Below, piece after piece: positions 8,100 to 14,906 of a stretch of DNA of 27,190 nt (position 1 is its first letter; every line of letters starts with the position of its first letter). Where the stretch lies: the NCBI GenBank assembly GCA_964574335.1, contig CAZNNH010000075.1:1-27190 (forward strand), in the 5' to 3' direction. The notes under the pieces were generated by a model. That model saw only the letters and a program-made list of their open reading frames with translations, searched no databases and was not told the origin of the DNA. The stretch comes from CAZNNH01 sp964574335. Lineage in GTDB: Bacteria > Acidobacteriota > Vicinamibacteria > Fen-336. Both the position numbers and the translations under genes were made by a program.

Positions 8100-8317
8100 T
8101 GGCGGGAACGATTACGATCCGTGTGGACGCGGAAACCGAGCGCATGCTGAAGAGGGTGGTCAAGCTGACGGGACGCACGCGCAGCGAGATCACTCGAGAG
8201 GCACTACGGCGTCAGCTCAGCCTCGATCTCTTCGAGCAGCTTCGACGGCGGGTGGCACCCTTTGCCGAGGCGCGAGGGCTGCTGGCCGACGAGGACGTCT
8301 TCAAGGCCCTTTCGTGA
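8099..8317 (+). CDS. Ribbon-helix-helix antitoxin of RHH-PIN module
   Basis: A 72-residue protein. Residues 3-10 (TITIRVDA) form the DNA-contacting strand, and residues 11-45 form the two helices (ETERMLKRVVKLTG, TRSEITREALRRQL) of a CopG/MetJ-type RHH domain. The C-terminal tail (about 46-72) is acidic and leucine-rich, as expected for the toxin-neutralising arm. It ends in a GTGA overlap with the PIN gene, the usual antitoxin-first arrangement. Family knowledge says it dimerises, represses its own promoter and blocks the PIN nuclease. The palindrome at the start codon fits this. An upstream in-frame extension is possible but lacks RHH features. Confidence 0.85.
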   Translation: MAGTITIRVDAETERMLKRVVKLTGRTRSEITREALRRQLSLDLFEQLRRRVAPFAEARGLLADEDVFKALS

Positions 8318-8769
8318 GGGTCTTCCTCGACACGAGCGTCCTGGTGGCGGCCTTCGCCACGCGCGGACTCTGTGCCGACGTCGTAAGGACCGTTCTGGCG
8401 GAGCACGAGCTGATCGTCGGCGAGACCGTCCTAGCCGAGCTTCGCAGGGTTCTCAGGGACAAGATCGGCCTGCCTGAGGCTCAGGCGCGTGATGTGGCTG
8501 CCTTCGTGCGCCAGCATGCTCTGGTGGCCGCGGAGGCCCCGCTTCCGGCCATCGACGTGCGCGACGTCAACGACCTCCCGATCCTCGCGGGTGCCATCCA
8601 GGGGGGCGCCGAGGTCCTCGTCACCGGCGACAATGACCTTCTCGTCTTGGGGCGGCTGCCGACCCTCCCCATTCTCGACCCGCGCGGGTTCTGGGGCCTG
8701 ATCAAGCGTCGGCGAGTCGGTCGGCAGCCGGAGCCTGTCGCTCCTCGGCACCGCCGCACCCAGCGATGA
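8314..8769 (+). CDS. PIN-domain toxin ribonuclease (TIGR00305-like)
   Basis: A 151-residue PIN nuclease starting with GTG inside the antitoxin stop. The conserved acidic residues are visible: Asp at residue 6 in VFLDTSVLV, Glu near residue 42 in VLAELRRVL, and the aspartates in IDVRDVNDLPILAGA and VTGDNDLLVL. These form the magnesium site used to cut RNA. The core ends near LPILDPRGFW; the last 20 residues are basic and low in complexity. The family (COG1569, putative toxin component) is typically paired with RHH or AbrB antitoxins, as here. The target RNA is unknown. A further short frame overlaps its stop as ATGA. Confidence 0.87.
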   Translation: MRVFLDTSVLVAAFATRGLCADVVRTVLAEHELIVGETVLAELRRVLRDKIGLPEAQARDVAAFVRQHALVAAEAPLPAIDVRDVNDLPILAGAIQGGAEVLVTGDNDLLVLGRLPTLPILDPRGFWGLIKRRRVGRQPEPVAPRHRRTQR

Positions 8770-8909
8770 CGCGACTCGGCAAGCTCGCGTTTGCGATCCT
8801 GATCGCCACCCGGGAGGCGCACTTGGCCGAGGAGTACGCGGTGCCCGCGTGGCTCGGCTACCAACTGCTGGCGACACCCAACGACGTGCACTCGGAGTCC
8901 CGACGCTGA
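8766..8909 (+). CDS. Small unknown ORF coupled to the PIN gene
   Basis: A 47-codon frame begins with an ATG overlapping the PIN stop (ATGA) and ends at TGA 8907-8909. The peptide has a hydrophobic start (KLAFAILIA) and a segment with EEYAVPAWLGYQLL; I do not recognise a family. The overlap suggests translational coupling, but the frame could be chance or the tail of an eroded gene. It overlaps the possible long start of the SGNH gene at 8849. Confidence 0.3.
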   Translation: MTRLGKLAFAILIATREAHLAEEYAVPAWLGYQLLATPNDVHSESRR

Positions 8910-8926
8910 GTGACGGGGTCGCCCGC

Positions 8927-9661
8927 GTGGTCGCCCTCGGCGCCAGCAACCTCACCCGGGGGTTCCACACCGTCGTCGCCACCGCCCGAGCGGCTTGGGG
9001 GCCCGAGGTTGCGGTGGTCGCTGCGCTGGGTCACGGGCGCTCCTACGGAGCCCACAGCAGCGTGCTCGGGCGCCGGCTGCCGGGCATCCTCGAGTGCGGG
9101 TTGTGGGCGCACCTGGAGCCCTCGTCCCGGGTAGCGACCCGCGCCCTGGTCACCGACGTCGGCAACGACATCCTGTACGGCTTCTCGCCCCGGCAGACCC
9201 TCGACTGGGTCGACGAGGCGCTGGCCCGCCTCGGCCGCGTCACGTCGGACGTCGTCCTCACGGGCTTGCCCCTCGCCAGCATCCGCCGCCTCTCCCGGAT
9301 GGGGTTCCTGGCCTTCCGCTCGGTGCTGGTGCCCTCTTGTCGCCTCTCGCTGGAAGAAGTGATGGACGCCGCCGAGCGTGTCGACGCCGGCCTGCGAGAG
9401 CTGGCCGAGGCGCGGGGCGCACGGCTCGTGCACCTCGACCCCTCCTGGTACGGGCTCGACCCGATTCACATCCGCCCCGCCTTGTGGCGGAGTGCCTGGC
9501 AGGCGATCCTGGGGGCCAGGTGCGACGGTGGCGGCTCGGCGGTCGAGGGCCTGCGCCTCTACCTGATGCGTCCCGAGCGCCGCTGGCTGCTCGGCTTCGA
9601 GCAACGCACGCCGCAGCGCGGCGTCACGCTGGATGCCGGCGCTCGCGTGTGGCTCTACTGA
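8927..9661 (+). CDS. SGNH/GDSL-type hydrolase-like protein
   Basis: About 244 residues. The N-terminus VVALGASNLTRGF carries the Ser-containing block I motif in the G-A-S-N form. GHGRSYG follows, VTDVGNDILYGF contains the G-N-D block III motif, and LDPSWYGLDPIHIRP supplies the late Asp-x-x-His pair expected of the catalytic triad. This points to an esterase or lipase-like hydrolase; the substrate is unknown. I chose the GTG at 8927 because homologous proteins start close to this strand. A GTG at 8849 in the same frame would add 26 residues without recognisable features. Neither has a strong ribosome site. It is followed after one base by a small membrane-protein gene, suggesting one transcript. 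Confidence 0.75.
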   Translation: MVALGASNLTRGFHTVVATARAAWGPEVAVVAALGHGRSYGAHSSVLGRRLPGILECGLWAHLEPSSRVATRALVTDVGNDILYGFSPRQTLDWVDEALARLGRVTSDVVLTGLPLASIRRLSRMGFLAFRSVLVPSCRLSLEEVMDAAERVDAGLRELAEARGARLVHLDPSWYGLDPIHIRPALWRSAWQAILGARCDGGGSAVEGLRLYLMRPERRWLLGFEQRTPQRGVTLDAGARVWLY

Positions 9662-9662
9662 G

Positions 9663-9830
9663 ATGGGGGTGGAGCCACCCGGCGGTTGGGACGGGGACGA
9701 CGACGATGTCCCCCCACCCGGGTCGTTGCTGAGCACCGTCGGTCAACTGCTCGCGGCACTGGGCGTGGTGGCGGCGATCCTGTTGCTGATCGGCGTCCTG
9801 CTGGTGTTGGCGCGCTGGATCTTCACCTAG
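9663..9830 (+). CDS. Small single-pass membrane protein
   Basis: A 55-residue frame starts at ATG 9663, just after the SGNH stop. Residues 1-22 are acidic and Gly/Pro-rich (WDGDDDD). Residues 25-52 are one strongly hydrophobic helix (LLAALGVVAAILLLIGVLLVLA), ending RWIFT. The composition and tight spacing support a real gene coding for a small inner-membrane protein, likely co-transcribed with the hydrolase. No family recognised. Confidence 0.5.
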   Translation: MGVEPPGGWDGDDDDVPPPGSLLSTVGQLLAALGVVAAILLLIGVLLVLARWIFT

Positions 9831-9897
9831 ACCTCGACGGGAGGAGGAACCTCGGCAAACGACCAACCCACGAGCGAAGCGGCTCCCGCCATGCTGA

Positions 9898-10011
9898 GCG
9901 GAGTCGTTGGCATTGGGACCCTGCTCGCTGTCGTACCTGGCCCGAAGGTATCCAGAGGAGTTCGCCGATTGGGCTCGGGAGAGCAAGAGGCCGGTGCCCT
10001 TCGTCTACTGA
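9898..10011 (+). pseudogene. Possible C-terminal remnant of an ICMT-like methyltransferase
   Basis: In the 200-base gap between the small membrane gene and the dehydratase, a short open frame ends in YLARRYPEEFADWAR then ESKRPVPFVY and a stop. This resembles the very end of isoprenylcysteine carboxyl methyltransferase/PEMT-type membrane enzymes (R-Y-x-x-E-F ... W-A-x-x ... R-x-x-P). A TGA at 9895-9897 closes the frame upstream and no membrane helices precede it, so only a tail survives. Low confidence, based on a pattern of about 25 residues. Confidence 0.25.
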
Positions 10012-10032
10012 AGCGGCCCGCGGGGTCGACGA

Positions 10033-12063
10033 TCAGCGCGCGGACGACGACCGCCGGCGGGGCTTCCGCTTCGGCGTGCCCTTCGCCTTTCCGGTCGGTC
10101 GCTCGAGGGCCTTCCGGATCCGCTCGGGATCGTAGACGCAGCCGGCCCAGGTCCCCCCGCTGGCTTCCTGCAGGACCGCCCACAGGCGTGTGTCCTCGGG
10201 GAGGTCCGGGCGCGGAGCCAGGCCCGGGTGCGGGGGCCGGTTGCGAAGCAGGCGGGCCGCCTCGGCGGCCGTGAGCGGGCCCCGGGACGTGCCCACCAGG
10301 TCGACCCGCCCTTCGTGGGATCGCCGATCGATCACGATCTGGATGATGTCGCCCTCGCGAAGCCGACCGATCGGGCCCCCGGCCAGTGCCTCCGGGCTCA
10401 CGTGGCCGACACAGGCGCCGGTGGAGACGCCGGAGAAGCGGCCGTCGGTCAGCACCGCCACCTGCTTCCCCCAGGGGAGCAGCTTGAGGGCGGAGGTGAC
10501 CTGGTAGGTCTCCTCCATCCCGGTTCCCCGGGGCCCGAGGCCCGCCATCACCACCACGTCGCCCGGCCGCACCGGCGAATCGGTCAGGCCCTTGATCGCC
10601 GCCACCGCCGCCTGCTCCGACGTGAAGACGCGGGCCGGTCCGCGGTGCCGAAAGACCTCGTCCTCCACCACCGAGGGGTCGAGGGCGGTGGCCTTCACCA
10701 CCGACCCTCCGGGCGCCAGGTTGCCCACCGGGAAGACGGCGGCTCCCGCCAGCCCGCGCCGTCGGGCCGAGTCCGGATCCAGGATCACGTCGTCGGCGTC
10801 GACACCGTCCGCTTCGCGCAGACGTTGCTTCATCCGCTGACGCCGCCGGCTGCTCTCCCACCAGTCGAGGTTGTGGTCGAGGGTCTCCCCGGTCGCCGTG
10901 AGCGCCTTGCCGTGGAGGAGGCCCAGGCGTCGCAGGTGCAGCAGCACCTCGGGGACGCCGCCGGCCAGGAACACCCGCACCGTGGGGTGGTTGCGCGGGC
11001 CGTTGGGGAGCGCGTCGACCAGCCGCGGGGTGGCGCGGCTGGCGCGCTGCCAGTCGCCGACCGAGGGTGGCTTCAAGCCGGCGGCGTGGGCGATGGCGGG
11101 GAGGTGGAGGACCAGGTTGGTGGAGCCGCCGAAGGCGGCGTGGGCCAGGAGCGCGTTCTCCACCGCCTCGGGGGTGAGCACGCGGGCGAGCGGGATTCGC
11201 AGCGCCGCCAGGCGCAGCAGCGCCAGCGCCGAGCGCCGCGCCATGTCCAGCCACACCGGCTGGCCCGACGGCGAGAGCGCGGCGTGGGGGAGCGAGAGCC
11301 CGAGCGCCTCGCCCACCACCTGGGCCGAGGCGGCGGTGCCGAGGAACTGGCAGCCGCCGCCGGGAGAGCCGCAGGCACGACAGGCCAGGGCGGCCGCCTC
11401 CTCGAGGCCGAGGAGCCCGTGAGCGAAGCGGGCGCCCACGGTCTGGACCGCGCCCAGGTCTTCGGCGTCGGCGGCCGGCAACGTGACCCCTCCGGGGGCG
11501 ACCACGCCCGGCAGGTCGGAGCACCCGGCCAGGGCCAGCATCGTCGCCGGCAGCCCCTTGTCGCAGGTGGCGATGCCCAGGACTCCGGCTCGCCCCGGAA
11601 GCGATCGGATCTGGCGGCGCATGACGATGGCGGCGTCGTTGCGGTAGGGGAGGCTGTCCATCATCCCCGGCGTCCCCTGGGTGCGGCCGTCGCACGGGTC
11701 GGTGCAGTAGGCGGCGAAGGGCAGGCCGCCGGCGTCGCGGATTGCCTCGGCGGCGGCGCGCACCAGCAGGCCGACCTCCCAGTGGCCGGTGTGGTAGCCG
11801 AGGGCAACCGGCCGGCCGTCCTCGGCCCGCAGGCCGCCGTGCGTGCTCAGCAGCAGGTAGGGGGTACGCGCCACCTCGGCCGGGTCCCAGCCCATGCCGG
11901 CGTTCTGGGTCAGGCCGAAGATCTCGCCGCTGGGCGCGGTGCGGAGCCGCTCGGCGGTGAGCGGGACCACGCCCTCCGGGCCGTCGCCGACCGAGCGCAG
12001 CTCGCCCGGATCCACGTCCTCGAGGATCTCGGCCGTTTCCGGGACGCGGCTGGTGAGGCTCAC
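10033..12063 (-). CDS. yjhG: IlvD/Edd dehydratase, D-xylonate dehydratase (YjhG/YagF) type
   Basis: A 676-residue Fe-S dehydratase that removes water from a sugar acid (family knowledge: D-xylonate to 2-keto-3-deoxy-xylonate). Conserved features are GYHTGHWEVG near residue 90, CTDPCDGRTQGTPGMMDSL with a cluster cysteine, GIATCDKGLPATM with the second cysteine, ACRACGSPGGGCQFLG with the third, and C-terminal TDGRFSGVSTGACVGH. The N-terminal GLTQNAGMGWDP and the length above 650 fit the YjhG/YagF branch and not IlvD (about 560). The last 25 residues are a basic Lys/Arg/Ser tail. GTG start with GGGAGGGTAG five bases upstream. No other sugar-acid genes are adjacent, so its pathway partners lie elsewhere. 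Branch assignment is moderately sure. Confidence 0.87.
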   Translation of the reverse strand: MSLTSRVPETAEILEDVDPGELRSVGDGPEGVVPLTAERLRTAPSGEIFGLTQNAGMGWDPAEVARTPYLLLSTHGGLRAEDGRPVALGYHTGHWEVGLLVRAAAEAIRDAGGLPFAAYCTDPCDGRTQGTPGMMDSLPYRNDAAIVMRRQIRSLPGRAGVLGIATCDKGLPATMLALAGCSDLPGVVAPGGVTLPAADAEDLGAVQTVGARFAHGLLGLEEAAALACRACGSPGGGCQFLGTAASAQVVGEALGLSLPHAALSPSGQPVWLDMARRSALALLRLAALRIPLARVLTPEAVENALLAHAAFGGSTNLVLHLPAIAHAAGLKPPSVGDWQRASRATPRLVDALPNGPRNHPTVRVFLAGGVPEVLLHLRRLGLLHGKALTATGETLDHNLDWWESSRRRQRMKQRLREADGVDADDVILDPDSARRRGLAGAAVFPVGNLAPGGSVVKATALDPSVVEDEVFRHRGPARVFTSEQAAVAAIKGLTDSPVRPGDVVVMAGLGPRGTGMEETYQVTSALKLLPWGKQVAVLTDGRFSGVSTGACVGHVSPEALAGGPIGRLREGDIIQIVIDRRSHEGRVDLVGTSRGPLTAAEAARLLRNRPPHPGLAPRPDLPEDTRLWAVLQEASGGTWAGCVYDPERIRKALERPTGKAKGTPKRKPRRRSSSAR

Positions 12064-12123
12064 CTACCCTCCCGTCTTCGAGACGCTACCCCGACGTCGG
12101 AGCGCGATTCGCGGGCGACGACG

Positions 12124-12759
12124 TCAGTCGCCCGCGTCGCCGCGGCAGAACCCGCGGTCGGCCCGGTTCGGGTCGAACATCCACGGGTCGAGGACGCAAC
12201 CGCCGCAGGTCTCCGTCCCTCCCTCTCCGCCGCAGGCGCGGTAGATCCCGGGGCCGGAGACGTCGAGCAGGTACTGGTCGGCGTCCTTGAGGCCGCAGGT
12301 CGGACCCTCGTCCGGCACGCCGGCGAACCCCCCACAGTTGAGCCACTGCCCGTCGATCACCTGGAACCAGTTCGGCCCGGGCCGGCCGGACAGCGAGACG
12401 CCGGACATGTAGTGGTCGCAGGCGGCCCGCTGCGGGTGCCCTTCGGGGCGGGTCTTGCAGAACGGCCCCGGCAGCCCGACCTCGGCGCAGTAGTTGGGGT
12501 TCCTGATCAGGGGGCTGGCGTTGAGGATCTTGATGCTGTCCCCGTCTCTGAGCACGCCGATCGAGAAGCCGTAGGCATCCTCCCACGGCGGGAGCGGCTC
12601 CCCGCACGCCTGGGCGTAGGCGTTGGGGGTCGGCGTAGGCGTCGGGGTGGGGGTCGGCGTCGGCGTCGGCGTCGGCTGGCTGGGCGTGGTGGGGCTGGAC
12701 GATCCGCCGCCGCAGGCGGCCAGGGAGACGAGAGCGACAACGGCCAAAGACTTCTTCAT
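12124..12759 (-). CDS. Cys-rich lipoprotein with Pro-Thr linker
   Basis: A 211-residue lipoprotein. MKKSLAVVALVSLAAC is a classic signal peptide II with an LAAC lipobox (Cys 16), followed by a Gly/Ser patch and a (Pro-Thr)8 linker that holds the folded part away from the membrane. The remaining 165 residues contain about 14 cysteines (NYCAEVG, GPFCKTR, CGGFAG, CGGEGGTETCGGC) and many aromatics (PNWFQVIDGQWLNC), indicating a disulfide-rich extracytoplasmic domain. I do not recognise its family. It is separated by 60 bases from the downstream dehydratase start on the same strand. The start ATG has an AAAGGGA-like site upstream. It is distinct from the Cys-rich domain of the PKD protein. Confidence 0.75.
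   Translation of the reverse strand: MKKSLAVVALVSLAACGGGSSSPTTPSQPTPTPTPTPTPTPTPTPNAYAQACGEPLPPWEDAYGFSIGVLRDGDSIKILNASPLIRNPNYCAEVGLPGPFCKTRPEGHPQRAACDHYMSGVSLSGRPGPNWFQVIDGQWLNCGGFAGVPDEGPTCGLKDADQYLLDVSGPGIYRACGGEGGTETCGGCVLDPWMFDPNRADRGFCRGDAGD
12628..12675 (-). repeat. 6-bp coding tandem repeat, (Pro-Thr)8 linker
   Basis: Eight CCN-ACN codon pairs in a row within the lipoprotein gene. The low sequence complexity makes slippage and copy-number change likely in six-base steps, which would alter linker length without breaking the frame. Confidence 0.85.
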
Positions 12760-12934
12760 GCGAGACGTCCCTTTCCGTGGTGTCGGACCACAAACGTCCA
12801 TATTCCCACAAGACGGCCCGCAGACGAAGCGGGTACCAAGGGACCCCAGGGGGGCCCTGGCGCCCGGCCGAGCCCGGCCGCCCCAGGGTGTAGGCTCGAG
12901 GGCCAGAAGCCCGGAGGACCGGAGAGGAGGCCCG

Positions 12935-13234
12935 GTGACGGCACCATCGTGGGGAGCGGACCCAGCGCGCGGGGCTTCCGGATACGTCTTGTCCCGCGAG
13001 GAGCAGTTCGCGGTCGCGGCCCGCAAGGACTACGTCGATGGGACGAAAAGATGGATCGAGCGGCTCCAGGGCGGCCAGGCCGGCGAGGTCCGCCTCGCGT
13101 CGAAGAGATCACGGAGGGCCGCGGCTGGGAGTGGCCGGAGCTCTCGCTGCGGCCGAGGTGGCGCGGATGTAGGCGCGCGGCGCCGGCGCCACGGCGTCCG
13201 GCCAGAGATGGCGGATGGCTCCCGGCCATGCTGA
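12935..13234 (+). CDS. Small hypothetical protein overlapping the LysE gene
   Basis: A 100-codon frame starts at GTG 12935 with an excellent ribosome site, GGAGAGGAGG at 12921-12930, four bases away. Residues 15-52 look like ordinary protein (LSREEQFAVAARKDYVDGT, then KRWIERLQGG). The last 45 residues are Arg/Gly/Ser-rich and look like out-of-frame translation. In the frame that later becomes LysE, the same DNA reads RVEEITEGRGWEWPELSLR, so a one-base shift near 13090-13100 may have altered the C-terminus. Its TGA (13232-13234) overlaps the LysE start by 7 bases, which supports coupling. No family recognised. Confidence 0.4.
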   Translation: MTAPSWGADPARGASGYVLSREEQFAVAARKDYVDGTKRWIERLQGGQAGEVRLASKRSRRAAAGSGRSSRCGRGGADVGARRRRHGVRPEMADGSRPC

Positions 13235-13860
13235 AGCACCTTCTCCTCGGCAGCGGCTTGGCCTTCGCAGCGGCCGCCCAGCCTGGTCCGCTCCAGGCAT
13301 TCCTGCTCACGCGGGCGGCCTCCCTCGGCTGGCGGCGGACGTTGCCCGCGTGCCTCGCGCCTCTTCTCAGCGACGGGCCCATCGCCCTCCTGTCCCTGAC
13401 CGTGCTGAGCCGGCTCCCGGCCGCCTTCCAGGAGCTGCTGAGGATTGCCGGGGGGCTGCTTCTGGTCTACCTGGCCTGGGGTGCATTTCGGCAGTGGCGT
13501 CGCCCGACGGCGGACGCCCCAGGCGCCTCCGCGCCACGCACCCTTCTCGAGGCCGCCCTCGTCAACCTCCTCAACCCCAACCCGTATCTCGGGTGGGCCC
13601 TCGTGCTCGGCCCCTCGGTTCTGGCCGCCTGGCGTGAGCACCCGACGCACGGGGTCGCGATGGTGGTGGCGTTCTACGGCACCATGTCCCTCACGTTGGC
13701 CGGGCTGATCCTGGTGGCCGGCAGCACTTCGGCCCTGGGGCCGCGCTTCCGGCGCGGCCTGGCGGGTGTGGCGGCCCTGGTGCTGGCCGGCCTGGGTGCC
13801 TACCTGCTGACCAGCGGGATGTGGCGTCTTGCGACCTCCGGGTCCGGTCCGGTGGCCTAG
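13228..13860 (+). CDS. LysE/RhtB-family amino-acid exporter
   Basis: A 210-residue inner-membrane protein with about six helices. It opens with LAFAAAAQPGPLQAFLLTRAA, the family's conserved P-G-P motif near residue 20, and continues with a GWRRTLPACLAPLLSDGP loop, helices around VLSRLPAAFQELLRIAGGLLLVYLAWGAF, and LLNPNPYLGWALVLGP, equivalent to the family's N-P-K/N motif. Members export amino acids or related small molecules by proton exchange. The substrate cannot be predicted. The ATG start overlaps the upstream small gene; its own ribosome site is weak. A GC hairpin inside the 57-bp repeat just after the stop may terminate transcription. Confidence 0.85.
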   Translation: MLKHLLLGSGLAFAAAAQPGPLQAFLLTRAASLGWRRTLPACLAPLLSDGPIALLSLTVLSRLPAAFQELLRIAGGLLLVYLAWGAFRQWRRPTADAPGASAPRTLLEAALVNLLNPNPYLGWALVLGPSVLAAWREHPTHGVAMVVAFYGTMSLTLAGLILVAGSTSALGPRFRRGLAGVAALVLAGLGAYLLTSGMWRLATSGSGPVA

Positions 13861-13876
13861 CCGGGTTTGCGTTCGG

Positions 13877-13933
13877 GTCCGGGGGATCGGGGGGCGGGAG
13901 CCCCCCGCTTGATAGCGGCGACCGAATTCACTT
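13877..13933. repeat. 57-bp hairpin repeat, copy 1
   Basis: The 57 bases match 27134-27190 at 55 positions; the differences are at 13886 and 13910. The element contains a perfect 7-bp stem (GGGGGGC 13889-13895, loop GGGA, GCCCCCC 13900-13906) and then GATAGCGGCGACCGAATTCA. It lies between the convergent ends of the LysE gene and the secreted protein gene, where a REP-like or terminator role is plausible. Confidence 0.85.
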
Positions 13934-13962
13934 CGGGCGCCGCGTATCGACCTGACCCCCGT

Positions 13963-14817
13963 TCACTTTGCGATCTGGGTGCTGGTCATGAGACCGGTGG
14001 CGGACTCGAGGGCGGAGATGACCTCGCGGTAGCTGCCCTTGTCGAGGCGCATGTGGACGGAGCCGCCCGGGAGGTCCTCGACGCCCTCGAAGTCGATCGT
14101 CAGCCAGTGCTCCTTGCCCTTGGTCGGCCGGCCGGTGGTCCAGGGGCGGTTCTTGGCCACTTGGTGGATCAGGTCGGTCACGGCCTGGAAAGGGATGCGG
14201 GCGTAGACGGCCTTCGCTCCGCCCGCCTTCTCGTCGGCGATCAGGATCGCCTGGCTCTCCGGGTCGAGGGTCAGACGTGCGTTCCAGGGCTCCTCGTCCT
14301 CGCTGCTGGTCCGGAAGAAGTCGACCCGCTCGAACACCAGGGGCGCCTTGCCGATCGAGCTGACTGCGGCAACCTCGGGCGGAGGCTTCGAGGGGGGCGG
14401 GGCAGGTCCCTGACCCGGCTGCGGAGGCGTGGTTCCCGCGGCGGTGGCCTGCAGCCGTACCCGTTCGAAGAACTGGACCACCTTGGGTGGGAACTCGGAC
14501 AAGCTGAGCCGTAGTCCCGGAGTGACCTGGAGGGCCTTGCTGAGCTGGGCGGCGGCCTCCTGCTCCTGGCCCAGCCCCAGATAGGCCACCGACAGGTAGA
14601 CGAAGGCGCGGACCCGCCGCTCCTTCGGTCCTCCCTCCGCGGCCAGGCGCCGCGCCACCTTGCCCAGGGCCGAGACAGCCAGCTCGAAGTCGCCCTGCTG
14701 TGCCAGGACCACGCCCCGCTCCAGCTCGGGATCCTCGCGGGGCTGCTGCGTCGCGGCCGACGCCGCAGCCAGCGAGAGGCCGAGGGAGAGGACGATTCCT
14801 CCGGACCAGTGGCTCAC
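13963..14817 (-). CDS. Exported protein with helical (TPR-like) repeat domain
   Basis: A 284-residue protein. Residues 1 to about 25 form a Sec signal peptide (IVLSLGLSLAAASAA). Residues 30-115 form two or three TPR-like helical hairpins (LERGVVLAQQGDFELAVSALGKV; AYLGLGQEQEAAAQLSKALQV), followed by a LRLSLSEFPPKVVQFFERVR segment common in proteins of this type. A Pro-rich linker (about 130-150) leads to a C-terminal beta-rich domain (VFERVDFFRTS, HWLTIDFEGVEDLPGG, HMRLDKGSYREVI). I chose the GTG at 14817 because GGAGG sits just upstream; an ATG at 14841 adds eight residues without improving the signal peptide. Function unknown; probably periplasmic. Confidence 0.75.
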   Translation of the reverse strand: MSHWSGGIVLSLGLSLAAASAATQQPREDPELERGVVLAQQGDFELAVSALGKVARRLAAEGGPKERRVRAFVYLSVAYLGLGQEQEAAAQLSKALQVTPGLRLSLSEFPPKVVQFFERVRLQATAAGTTPPQPGQGPAPPPSKPPPEVAAVSSIGKAPLVFERVDFFRTSSEDEEPWNARLTLDPESQAILIADEKAGGAKAVYARIPFQAVTDLIHQVAKNRPWTTGRPTKGKEHWLTIDFEGVEDLPGGSVHMRLDKGSYREVISALESATGLMTSTQIAK

Positions 14818-14864
14818 GGCGCCTCCGCGGGCCCACGTCATTCGAGGCTCAACTTAGCTCGCGC

Positions 14865-14888
14865 AGCTCACGAAGTCGAGGGTGAGCT
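14865..14888 (-). terminator. Stem-loop after the EamA gene
   Basis: AGCTCAC (14865-14871) and GTGAGCT (14882-14888) form a perfect 7-bp stem with a 10-base loop, 19 bases past the EamA stop and before the next gene start. It lacks a T-run, so terminator function is uncertain. Confidence 0.35.
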
Positions 14889-14906
14889 CCGAGAGGGGAG
14901 GACGGG

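Noticed and set aside
12628..12675. Short tandem repeat considered as a CRISPR or minisatellite
   Set aside because: No spacers; it is a coding Pro-Thr linker in the lipoprotein gene.
10228..13860. A 1210-codon plus-strand open frame
   Set aside because: Only its last 210 codons (LysE) are real; the rest is antisense to the dehydratase and lipoprotein, with His/Gly/Arg-rich translation of GC-biased DNA.
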